Assembly: GCF_018139145.2 (NCBI RefSeq)
Contig: NC_059480.1
Span: forward strand, 14,694,428-14,758,427
Source of the DNA: Gymnogyps californianus
Taxonomy: Eukaryota; Chordata; Aves; Accipitriformes; Cathartidae
Length of the DNA: 64,000 nt
Direction of reading: 5' to 3'
How positions within the stretch are numbered: the first letter of the stretch is position 1; each line of letters starts with the position of its first letter. Positions 24,303-38,744 of the stretch are shown here, one piece after another. The position numbers and the translations under genes were made by a program. Below the pieces are notes generated by a model. It did not search any database, was not told the origin of the DNA, and was given only the letters and a program-made list of their open reading frames with translations.

Positions 24303-24428
24303 CTACTCCTGCTGTGCTACTGCTGCACTGCATGGCCTTGGGTAAGTCACCTCATTTTACTCACTTATACCTGAGAAATGATCTTTCAAGCCTCTCGCCT
24401 GTTTCTTGGGTGTTTTGGAAGATTAAAG
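24303..24428 (+). mobile_element. MIR-like SINE fragment
   Basis: The stretch ctgcactgcatggccttggg followed by taagtcac, and the end tttggaagattaaag, follow the core and 3' part of the MIR (CORE-SINE) family, whose consensus has gtgaccttgggcaagtcac and gtgaggattaaat at matching spacing. The middle is diverged and the tRNA-like 5' head is not recognisable. It is an old, inactive copy. The call rests on remembered consensus, not on a search. Confidence 0.65.
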
Positions 24429-27400
24429 CTCTAAACTTCAAACATACTACAAGAATGGTAGCTGAGATTTCTGACATAAGAGATTTATTTTTTTTTATGC
24501 TCCCTGTGTGAAAGGAAAGTAAGCGTGGAAAAGACCAGATGATCCAAGCATTTTCTGTGCTACAGCCTGTTCAGTACTGAAAATATCTGCAGTTCTTTGC
24601 AATAGCTACTGGAAAAGACTACAAATTTCTGTTAAGAAAGTATCATGTGTCATCTGTTGGAAGACTCAGATTTCCTCCTATGTAGCACGTAGCATGTAAG
24701 AGGGTTAACAGGGGAGGCTATTCCTTACTATTGCTTAACTCAACTTTATCCTGTATATCATCTTCAGGTTGCTGGTCTTGCAGTTTCCTGGAGTAATTTA
24801 ATTTTTCTCGTCAGAACTCCTGGGAAGTAAGTGCTAAATGAGTGACAGGGACATCCATAGGAGTAAGAAGGAGAATAATTTCTACATAGACGCTCCTGCC
24901 ATACCAATAAAGCAAAAAAGGAAACTAATGGGCTGGGACTGGGAAGGCTGTATGTTCAAAAAGAAGGGGTGCCAAGAGATATCATATGTAGGAAAAGCTT
25001 AAACACTCTGTGCAGATGGAATCTGGTGAGCTCCTTTGATGTAGAGCAAATGAAAAATCTGAGTTATATTCCTCTTACAGAAGGTTTTGGGAGGAACAGG
25101 ATGGATAGAAATCTCAAAATCATCGGGTTTGGAGCTGAAAAGTAGACAGGATTTTGGTTTTTAAAAAAGAAAGCTTGGTATTAGATACTGTGGTACTGAA
25201 ACTAATGCTGGAGACACAAAATAAGACAACAGCAGGACTCATGGTAGCATCAGAAAAGCAGTACCAGTTTGGTACGCAAAGGGTCAACACCCATCCCCTA
25301 TTGACTAATTACGCTTGGTTCAAATTCAGCACTATAAAGCAAAGTGTGAGCTCTGCTAATCTGTCTAGGAGAGGTTATATGTCGATCTCTGTGATGAAGA
25401 AGAGTTGGGTATCAACTGTCTTTAGCACCTTCAATCTCTTATTAAACTGAAGAACACTGATGCCATCTGGTAGTTTATGAAATGTAGAAAAGCAGTTGCA
25501 AGATAGCAGTCAGAAGACTGTCCACAGCTGCTCCATCTTATGTGCTCTACAAGAGGGGAACATCAATAGCCAACAGCTGGTAGCAAGACTGGGGACTCTT
25601 ATCTGAGATGCATGTGTATCAAATGCGACCCATACAAAATGCAATTCTATTTGATTACAGAAGCACCAGAAAACTACCGACACACCTCTATGTTTTTAAT
25701 CAATCCTTGCAGTAGTACCTTACTACTTATTAAACACAAAAAAGGCCAACAAATTACGGAGAAGTAGCATCAAATTTACACTAATGAAAGACTTTATATA
25801 ATGGGTGTACCAGACATAGATGACTTTGTAAGAAACCCCTTAGCTAAAATAACATAAAAGCAGAAGTAGTGGATAAAACCAAAAGCATGATCTTAGCTTA
25901 ACACTTGTGTCTTACACTGATGAGAAAGCAAGTATTTAGGGATGAGAACTAGGCAAGCACAGAGCGATACCTTCCCTTCAAGTACTCTCCCATCCTCCAG
26001 TATTTTCAATGTTTACAGAATTTCACTGTATGTTTAAATTACCTATTTCATTCAGCTTATCGTCACTAGATTCTCCCAAATGCTAGAGAACTGTTTTCTT
26101 TACAATTCCATTCTTTCTTACGGGGTATGCGCAATATTACATATATAATGTATGACAAAATTGATCATATTTTTTCCCCTAAATCACAGTCAACAGCACA
26201 AACTTCCACATGGCTAAGTGTGACAAAGCCATACAATGCACTTATACTTATAAAACTTCTTTTTAAAGTGTTATTTTGCCACTTCAACATTCCAGAAATT
26301 TGGAGCTGGAACAGGCACAGTGAACAAGATAAAAAGGACACACTGCTTTCTTGGTTAAGAGGAAATGAAAAGCTTGGCTGAGAAGGAGTATCGTTGATCT
26401 CTGGTCTAATGTGATTGGGGTAACCAAACATAAAGGACATAAGCTATTTAAATGAAAAAGCAAAACTGACTTTAACCCAAATGGAGTAGGCTGGTCATCG
26501 GAACTCCATCTACAAATATGCTTCCAATTTCCACAGCCATCAAAACACTGAGGTTCTGAAATAGTATTTTAATAAGAACTATGGTGGCACAAGAAACAAC
26601 CCCCCCTGCCCCAAATGAAATTAAAAAATAAAAACAAAACCAAACCACACAATCCAAACCCTCATCCTTTCAGGCAAGAATTTGACCAGGATCTGAAACC
26701 TGATGTATATGCATCAGCAGTGAATGGGACTTAACTCAGGATCTCTTCTAATGTTCTGAATTTTAGGAAAGCTGCTGATGCTATACATCAAATAAAGGGT
26801 AATAGGCAGCAAGATTAACATGAAATGCAATAAAATAAGAACATAAGAATAATAGTATCTCTTCTTGGCTAGAATCTTCTCAAGTTTCCAATAAGTTTAG
26901 GGGCAGAGAGGGAGTAGTACCTGCTATCATAACACAAAGCTTGAGGAAGCACAAGCATCTGCTGCTTCAATTCATGGCATTTATCCAACAGTACCCCACT
27001 ATCACCAAAGAAAAAAAATCCCAAAGCCTACTCAGGTTTACACATAATCAGTTAAGAACATTGGATGGATACATCTGGGCTCAAGTTTAAACTTTAAAAC
27101 TATACTGGATAAGCAGATGGTGCAAAACTAGAATACATCGGCTCTATTTCATGTCTGTGCGTATTGCACAGCAACAAACAAAAAGGAGAAGGGGGGAAGA
27201 TTAGGAAATCCTGGAAGATTCCTCTGCTCCCGAGCTCCTAAAGTGATTTCACCTAGAAAACTGTAATGCTTCTAATGTCAATGTTTACTTTTACAGAAAT
27301 CAAAACTTCAGAGAAAGGGTCTGAGCAGTGAAACTCTCCTGGACTGCCTATCTGGTGGGCAACAAGAGGACAGTAATACACACAGATACATGCTGAATAG

Positions 27401-30400
27401 TCTATATAGGCAGGGGAAGAGAAAAAAGAGGCCACAATGAAAATTAATTTGGTCTGGAACACACATTCCAGCAAATGGGGCAAAAGAACAGAAGACTATA
27501 ACAAGGGATGGAAAATTCAGCAAACAGCACAGAAGGAAAAGCAACTCATGGAAGCATGGATGTGTGTACAGGGAACAGATGGCAGCACAGCACTGAGAAG
27601 CAGAGATTCTTACATATACTGAACCCACGAAGAGCTGAAAAAGTTCAATTTAATTTAAAAAGTATGCCCCTTGCTTCCCCCTTCCCATCTGTCTGTGGAA
27701 AGCCCTCCTTTAGCAGGAACCATTGGATCTGTCAAAGCAGGATTCTTGTGCTGACAGTTTTATATAATTACTGATTTATATTCTTTTCTCCACTCTCAGA
27801 ATACTCAATTTTCCTTTTCATGGTGCCTCCAAACAAACTGAGAAACGGAGCCTAGTAGTAAGTTAGGATGGCCACCATCACACTGATCTTGTATTGACCT
27901 TCCATTTGTTTTCAACTCTAAGCTTGTGAAGCAGGACTGCCACAGCATGTAGATGACTGAAGTTGTATTTATGAGTTCTAGTCATGTACTACTACCATCC
28001 CTTGATTATCTATACCGGTATTTGATAAATTCATAGGTACCATTCATGTTTTGCACATCTTTTCTTGTTACAGACTGTAGTATAAATTTCAGTTGGTAGA
28101 GGAGGTTGTGGAGCGTAGCATGTTTAGTACAACCACTCAAAAACACTACTAAATAGGTTACCTATTAAAATGTATGGACCACAATAAAAACATCATAAAT
28201 CATTTTTGAGGAGATACTACTTCATTTCAATGCTTGTTGTTTTATAGTAACATGACCTGAGAGAGACCACAATGCATTCCACATGCTATTGGTGGCTTTC
28301 ATGCACTCTAACGTGTAATGAGCTTGTACCTCATTAATCACTTGAAAGACTAGGCCACGGAATTTCAAAACAGATTAGAAAAATTGCATTTGTATTTAGT
28401 TAAGAACACCTCCCGCAGAGCCTGCAAAACTCAGAAAGAGACTAGGTCCAGTCACTGCTGAAGTGAATTCACCAAAAATGTGGTTGAAGGTTTACCACGC
28501 ATTCACAACTTGTAGAAGGCTGAACTGCTCTTAAGGAAAGACAAACAATTTTATTTGTTACATTAAAGAGCAGGAGTGAGGTTTTAAAGGATTAAAACAC
28601 ATTTAAGCTGCCTTATAGCATCTATCAGGACTATATATAGCAGAACCCTTCTTCTAATCTTAATGGGCCCGATTTTAAAGGTACTTTAATTGACTAATCT
28701 GGATTACTTGCAAATGAGTAGAACCAGGTACAAAACAAGCAGGAACAAAAGTTTGGAAGACTAGAGACCACGTACTCCAAAACAGGGTAAATTTTTTTTT
28801 TTTCAATTTTTTTTTAAGACTTTTTCCTTTTATGAAATTCAGGTGTACTGATCTTTTAAACCACCTTTGGTTAAGACAATCCATGTTCTCAGCTGGAAAG
28901 CAAGGTAAGCTCATCCTCGTGATACAAAACAAATACTAAAAACTAAGTTTTGCAAAAGCATTATTGGCTTTCTGCTACTCCAGCTGGACTTTTACAAACA
29001 GAAGATTTACAATACATTTCAAGACAAATGCTCAGAAAATAATCTTAGCTTATACACATGAAAGTGCTACCACTTCCCAGAGCTTAGTTATTCTGCTTTA
29101 AATTCCACTAGAAAACAGTGCATAGATGAAGTGCCACAAACAGAAAAATTGGCCAAATACTGGCCATTGAAAGGTAAGCTCTAACAAAGCTTCCCCCTCC
29201 CCCCTTTTTTTTTTCTTTTGACTCATTTGTTGTAAAGACAAGAGAAAATGAAAAATACGAAGTTGGCATACTTGGATCTTATTTTCAGTAGATGCATAGG
29301 GTCCTTCAAAACAAAAAAATACATGAAAAATCCACCTAAAAATCTGGCTAACAAAGTATGAGGAGTTTTGATTGAACTATGAATCTTGAATACACTTTGC
29401 AATGGAGAATCACTTAGTTCCTTTAATAAAACTGAAAAAAATGTGTGTTAACTACTTATATGAACAATGTAAGTTCACGAGAAAAGGTTTTACAAAAAAA
29501 TACCTTAAAATCTTCACTTGAGGTTTTGGCTCCACCTTCTCCTAATCTTACACTGATCCACCCAATCACCTAAGAACACGGAGCTAATCTGATCACTTAA
29601 CCATCTTACTAGTCTTTCAGAAAGGAAGTGGATATATAGAGATGGACTTGATCAGCTGAATTACAAAGAGAAGATCAATGTCGATTCTAAATTCTAAGTA
29701 ACAGGCAGCTGATAACTCACATGAAAAAGACTGCTGTACTAGTTAAAATTATAATTTTATTTTTTGTATGTCAGGTGGATCCTTAGGAAACAAAGCGCTG
29801 CTACCCTTTCCTGTCATGACAGGGTTATCCGAATTTTGCTCCTGTTTTGGGGGAGGGGTCAGGTGACCAATGAAGGACTGCTGATGCCAATACACTCTGC
29901 CTGCTTGCTTTTTCAAGGCCCTCCAAGAGCAGGCTTCACAGTTAATGTATATGTAATTGCAGTTAGCGTTATACATATACTTAATTGCCCAGTTCTGACC
30001 TAGTAGAACATAACTATGAAAAAAATCTTTAATCCACAAAATCATTTTCTATCCAATTTCAACCAAATATATTTTCATACTTTTAACGTATTTCTTTGGC
30101 TATTTTTCTTATTTTTAACACTTAAATGCACTCAAGCTATAACACAGTTATGGTAGCCTACTGGCACCTCATACCTTTTCAGAATGGCAAAATCTAACCT
30201 TCCAGAAATTCTGAATTTTGAGGTAACACTATTATTATGTCATCCTCAAAACGCATAAGAACGTTTCAGATGACCTTTTAATTTGAACGGACATATCAAT
30301 GTAAATGTCAATGTGAAATGAGGAGAGAGCCCTCCAAGGGCTGTACACCTCTGGACAGTCCTATACTTCCCCCTTGCTGTTCCTCTACTCACTACATTCC

Positions 30401-31040
30401 CTTCAAGCACTGAGACTCTCATGTTCCTGTATCCCAGCTACGTAGCATGATCATAATTCTGACCATCTCTGAATCCCCGCTCCCAGGAGATGCACATACA
30501 TCCAAATTACCCAGAGCTTCCTCTCATTCTTCCACACTAATATCACAATTTTTCCTTGCCACCCTACATCTGTAGAAAACCCAAAGAAGGGAGACGGCAG
30601 TGTGGCACTGAGGTGTCTCTGCAGAACCAGGGAGCAACAGGAAAATGAAATGGCTCAGAAACCTCTACAAATGAAAATGGCTCATCAAAATGCTTTTGTG
30701 TACTCGAGCAACATCACTTTCGTTGAAACTGCTGCAGGTCATGGTACTTCGTTTCCAGTGGAACTTACAGTAAAGCAAAATCCCTTTTTCATTCATGAAT
30801 GGAAAAGACATCATGAATGATGTCTTGAAAGGAGACAGAATTTGTAGTACAAGTGGGGGAATAAGGAAAAGCTACCAAACAAAGAGGAAAACAAGAACGA
30901 CATCCTGACTTCCCCACCACGCTTCTACAGGATAATTCCCGTTTCCCAAACTTCTGCTCTTCTCCTACCATGGCCCCCTCCTCTGCACCATCCAGCTCCA
31001 GCAGGTTCAAACTCACTGATCTCTGCAACTAGGGAGATTT

Positions 31041-31069
31041 TGTATACACACACGTGTGCGTGTATGTAC
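31041..31069. repeat. Alternating purine-pyrimidine tract
   Basis: Twenty-nine bases alternate strictly between purine and pyrimidine, mostly as TG/CA and TA steps, with a cacacgtgtg palindrome in the centre. Such tracts can adopt Z-DNA under negative supercoiling. Confidence 0.7.
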
Positions 31070-33874
31070 CACAGAAGTACGTACAAGTACAACCCAATAG
31101 GTGACTCAACAGTTTACAAAAGTAGCTCCTAGGTAAGCTGCAAGATAAAGCACGGAATCTACAAGGAGAAAGCATAAGTCAATTGACTACAGTTGTGCTA
31201 CTACAGAAGTGGTGCCTGATGTGCGAGTCACTTTTGTAAACAGGAGAATACCTTCACATTCCCTATTCGGCTTTTAGCTATCCCAAAGAATGCTGGTAAG
31301 TTGCTGAAATTTGATTCAGTATAGTAGGAAAATTTTGTAAGGCATCTCTCAAATTTACTGAACACTGCTGGAAACTAAATGAATGCCCAGAAGGATATTT
31401 TTAGGAATGAGATTACATCTGTTTTCACCCAATTCTATAACCAAGCAACATTTTTGAGATTTAAGGGGGAAAAAAGTCAGCAGTTATGTAATTTCAGCCC
31501 AGATATAATAAAAGCAGTATCATTCAGCCATATTAGCCTACCCCAAGTCCAGTAACTAGTGTTTGATAAACCACAGATTTGAAGAGACAGATATGGAAAA
31601 TTCCACCCTTTCCATGATAGGAGTTTTCCAAAGATCAATTTTTCTACAGCCTACGCAGGCTGTTCTATGAGAGAACTGCTTGCAAAAATCCTCTTTTCCC
31701 AAAAATCTGAGGAGAAATACAAATGGGGAACTTCTGATAGAGCTGATGTGGTAGGATATGAAAACATAAATTAGCATTCCCCACCACATCTATGAACATA
31801 CAAACTGTCATGTACAATTACAGGGAGTGAAGTGAGCTGGTCCCAAGTGTCTTCCAAATGCTCCTATCATACTGAATCTATTTACCCAGCTATAACAAAC
31901 CCTGATGGATGTCTAGAATCTCCTTGATCTGTCCTAGCTGTCAGCATCTTTTACAAAATCCTGCTGGATTTATCAATATAAATAAAAAACATATGCAATA
32001 CAAGCAGTTATAACTGATGCTCTTTACCTTTACGAAGACATCTGAGAAACACCAATGACGAACAATAATTTTATGAACTCTTCATTTTAATACTTGTTAA
32101 TCTTTTTTTGAATGGCATAAACAAAAAGTGGAGATAATTATATATATATATAAAATTTCTCAACTTAAAAGAACCAAGTGAGGCAAAAAGACGACCATCT
32201 GCAGCTGTAATTTCAGAAATACGAAGATGATCAAAGAACATACGCACTTTTATCAAGTACACACAATCACACAGATGATATTTTTTCTTTGGAAAGTCAA
32301 ATCTCAAACAGACTGCTTTCCTATGATAACAAACAAACAGTAACCTTTAAGGAAATATTCTTTTTACTAATCTCTAAGATACGAACAGTGAGTATCTGAT
32401 CCAACTTACCTCCCACACCAGGCCTGAAAGAGGCTGACAGCTGGAGTTGCATTCAACCTCTTTTTACGAGGAGTAAGAAAAAGGCAAGCAGATATGTCAA
32501 ACAAAGTCAGACATTAGTAACTAGAGCTCTCTGAGGTAGGTTGGCCATGTGTCAGTTCATATTTTGCCTCCAAACTACAATGGAACTCAATCTCCTAATT
32601 GCACTTTTCCTTCATGGCATACTTCAAAAGGGTAGAGTAAGCCCTAACATGCTTCCAACATCTTCACTCCGAATGGAGATTTTAAGCGCTATTTCAGAAA
32701 GACAGATGGTCATGCAGACCAAACGTCTTTAAAAAAAAAAAAAAATCCTTTCTTTGATTAATGTGTCAGATGTCTGCCCATAATCTAGGATAATTCAAGT
32801 AACATCTCCCACATGCATCCTCTCAAATGGGCCCTATAATTCTTTGAGAACAGCATTCTCAATACAGCTCAACTGCATACAGTCTTATTCTGAATGCTTC
32901 AGTAATCATGAAGGAATGAGTACAGCTCTAGGTTTGAAGTCTACAAGTGACAGTTGTTGAGAAATTTCTCAGAGGCAGCGTATGTTGCTCTGGGCAAATC
33001 TCTGTACAATGACTCAAAATCCCATCAGTCAGTCAAGCACCTCAATACATGTTTCAAGAAAGTAAACTATCTACTTGGACAAGTGGTAATGAAGAAAGCT
33101 GTTATGTCCAATGCAGAAACAGCAGGAACCATTCAAAATGCTTAGTTCTCTTATTCTAAAAGGAAAAGAGTTCTGACTTTCAGAATATGAAGGGATTCTT
33201 TTCTTTTTAAAGCCTGAATCGCACAAAGAGAGGACTGAAAGACTGCTGCTTTTGCATGAAGTCTGGATACATTTTTTTGGCAAGGAAGAAAATAAAAAAG
33301 TGCTTGTGTCCTGGGATATATTCTACCAGAGAAACATTTGTTCTGCTACTAGGAGCCACATCCCAACATATCTTCCCGGCAGAAGAAATAGTGACTAAGA
33401 ATGCCCTCTTTGAACAAAAAGTGGCCAGATGCTCAAAAGGACAACTCAGGGGCAAATAAAAGCACAAGTTTTATTTCTCTAGTGAGGGATCCCTATGCAA
33501 GGAGCAAGAAGATGTAACAGTTTGACCCACCTGTTACAACACTGAAGAGCTAAGCAGAGGATAGGCCAAACATGTATCAACAGAAATATTTGACAATTCT
33601 GATACAAAGCCAAAGCAAATATTCCAGAACCAATGCTGACCTTACTACTCTTTCTAAAAGAAGTCTCAGAGTGAGCACTCCTAGAAAACAAACCCTGGAA
33701 CAGAGCAATCTACAGATACAACATGTGAACAGGACGCACACCATCTCAAGACAATACAGTCATTGACAACATGGGCTGGCTGCAGGGATTTGACCATGAA
33801 CCATACACAAACAAATCAGTTGGCCTTAATACTGATGGAGTTCCTGGATCCATGGAGATATACGATGTTGATGT

Positions 33875-33896
33875 GGGTGGAGGGGGAGGGGAGGGG
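33875..33896 (+). repeat. G-quadruplex motif
   Basis: Four G-tracts of at least three (gggtggagggggaggggagggg, described as G3-N4-G5-N1-G4-N1-G4) fit the canonical quadruplex pattern on the plus strand, the template strand of DLG1. Confidence 0.75.
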
Positions 33897-34053
33897 AATG
33901 TGAAAGCTAGTATTTCAAAGACTTGGGGAGGACAGGATAAATGAAACATGACAGAAGAGAAGAAATAAAGAATGAAGTGCATTGCAATCAGCTACCTAAC
34001 AATTTCAGATGAAGGCAGCAGTCCTGCTCAATGTCCAGTCCTGATAAACACCT

Positions 34054-34143
34054 ACACTTGCCAGTACTGTCACACTTGCCAGTACTGTCACACTTGCCAG
34101 TACTGTCACACTTGCCAGTACTGTCACACTTGCCAGTACTGTT
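34054..34143. repeat. 18-bp minisatellite, 5 copies
   Basis: Five head-to-tail copies of acacttgccagtactgtc. Copies 1 to 4 are identical and copy 5 differs only in its last base (T for C). The near-perfect identity implies recent expansion or ongoing homogenisation. There is no spacer between units, so it is not a CRISPR array. Confidence 0.97.
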
Positions 34144-34893
34144 AAAGGAAAGGTTTAAGCAGACAAGTCACTGCAAGGAAGATTTAGTGATGGGTCATCC
34201 AATTTAGCAAAACTGGAGAAAGCTGTTGATCATCACGGTTCATAAGACAACATCAAAAATGTCTTATTATATATATAAACAATAATATATGGGTTTACCG
34301 ACTCAAGGTAAGCATATAATTTGAGACTATTGAATTTTTCAAGTCTCAAATAGACAAAGGCATTTGAAATGTGCTGTAGAAATACAAGAGGACAAATGTG
34401 TATTGTGACGATGTAGTACTGTTTGGCTTCTGCAGAACACACAAGGATGGTTAATCAGCATCAGCTGCAGTCTAATTTGGACCAGAAGAAAGTGCTGGAT
34501 AAACAGAAATACCAGCTCAGTATGAAACAGAGGAATGAAAATCTGATGGTCTCCTTAGGTCATCTGAATCAACACAACAGAGAAGGAATTAGTCTTTTAT
34601 CCTCCCTACCACTACGGAAAATAAAACCACTATATTAAAGGGTGAAGACAATTGTGAAATACAAAAGTAACAACGTGGTATTTCTACTGAGTTCTGGATT
34701 TACCGGCTTAATTTCCATGTTATGACAACAGTAACATTTACTGAAGAAATCAAAATTCTGAACATGATCAGAGCAAGAAACAGATCAAGCTGTGGCACCA
34801 ACACTTGCACATATTCCTATCTGGTCACTTGCAATTATGCTAACGGGAATGTGTCAACATCTATTGCATTATTTGCTTCTCCTCTCCTGAGAA

Positions 34894-34915
34894 GGGTTAG
34901 GTGGGGTGGGGTGGG
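34894..34915 (+). repeat. G-quadruplex motif / intronic C-patch near PDZ3 donor
   Basis: The plus strand reads G3-N6-G4-N1-G4-N1-G3. In the DLG1 transcript it is a C-rich patch (cccaccccaccccacctaac) starting about 70 bases below the donor of the exon at 34986-35088, a position where poly(C)-binding proteins such as hnRNP K and PCBP can influence splicing. Confidence 0.6.
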
Positions 34916-34985
34916 AGGACATTGTAGATTATCTTTCTCTGAGTTTCAAATTGTAGAAGTATTGAATGTATAAGGCAACCCTTAC

Positions 34986-35088
34986 CTTCTGGACGGTACT
35001 GAGCTACAATAGTTACTGCTTGGCCTGCGTTCTTCAGGGCTGCTGCTGCCTGTTCATGGGTTGCTGCTTTTAGATCTACTCCATTTAC
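34986..35088 (-). CDS. DLG1: DLG1 exon: second half of PDZ3
   Basis: This 103-base exon (34 codons plus 1 base) encodes [20 protein letters not shown] and then [14 protein letters not shown]. It supplies the carboxylate-pocket helix of PDZ3; the His of ATHEQ is the class I PDZ residue that contacts the Ser/Thr at ligand position -2. The closing strand is QAVTIVAQY. The acceptor follows ttacttgtag and the donor is GTAAGG. The start codon of the exon, GTA (Val), begins a new codon after the phase-0 donor of the preceding exon. Confidence 0.96.
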
Positions 35089-38617
<3,529 letters not shown>

Positions 38618-38744
38618 CTGGTAATCTCATCATCTCCAAGCATTCCCTTGGGAATTGGTGAATATCGCCCTGGTGATGCTGGGGACAGGGATTGTCCCAA
38701 GTAGGCAGATGGAGTGATATGGTTGTCTACTGGCTGAGAATAAG
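38618..38744 (-). CDS. DLG1: DLG1 exon: PDZ2-PDZ3 linker
   Basis: This 127-base exon (2 bases completing Ser, 41 codons, 2 bases) encodes [20 protein letters not shown], then [21 protein letters not shown]. It is a Pro/Ser-rich flexible linker between the PDZ1-PDZ2 tandem and PDZ3. The SP and RYSP sites resemble proline-directed kinase sites used for regulation in DLG proteins. It is the least conserved constitutive exon seen here when compared with the human sequence I remember, as expected for a linker. The acceptor follows ccctctttgaag with a long T-rich lead; the donor is GTAATG. Confidence 0.95.

Larger units (their letters stand above)
22553..34985 (-). other. DLG1 intron, 12.4 kb (longest in the window)
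   Basis: Holds a MIR-like SINE fragment (24303-24428), an alternating purine-pyrimidine tract (31041-31069), a (TA)n run (about 32139-32152), a G-quadruplex motif (33875-33896), an 18-bp minisatellite (34054-34143) and a second G-quadruplex motif close to the donor (34894-34915). Open frames such as 23307-23681 on the plus strand are unrecognised and unsupported. No RNA gene or additional exon was identified. Confidence 0.8.

Noticed and set aside
34054..34143. Regular 18-base repeats considered as CRISPR-like
   Set aside because: The units abut with no spacers and the locus is a vertebrate intron.
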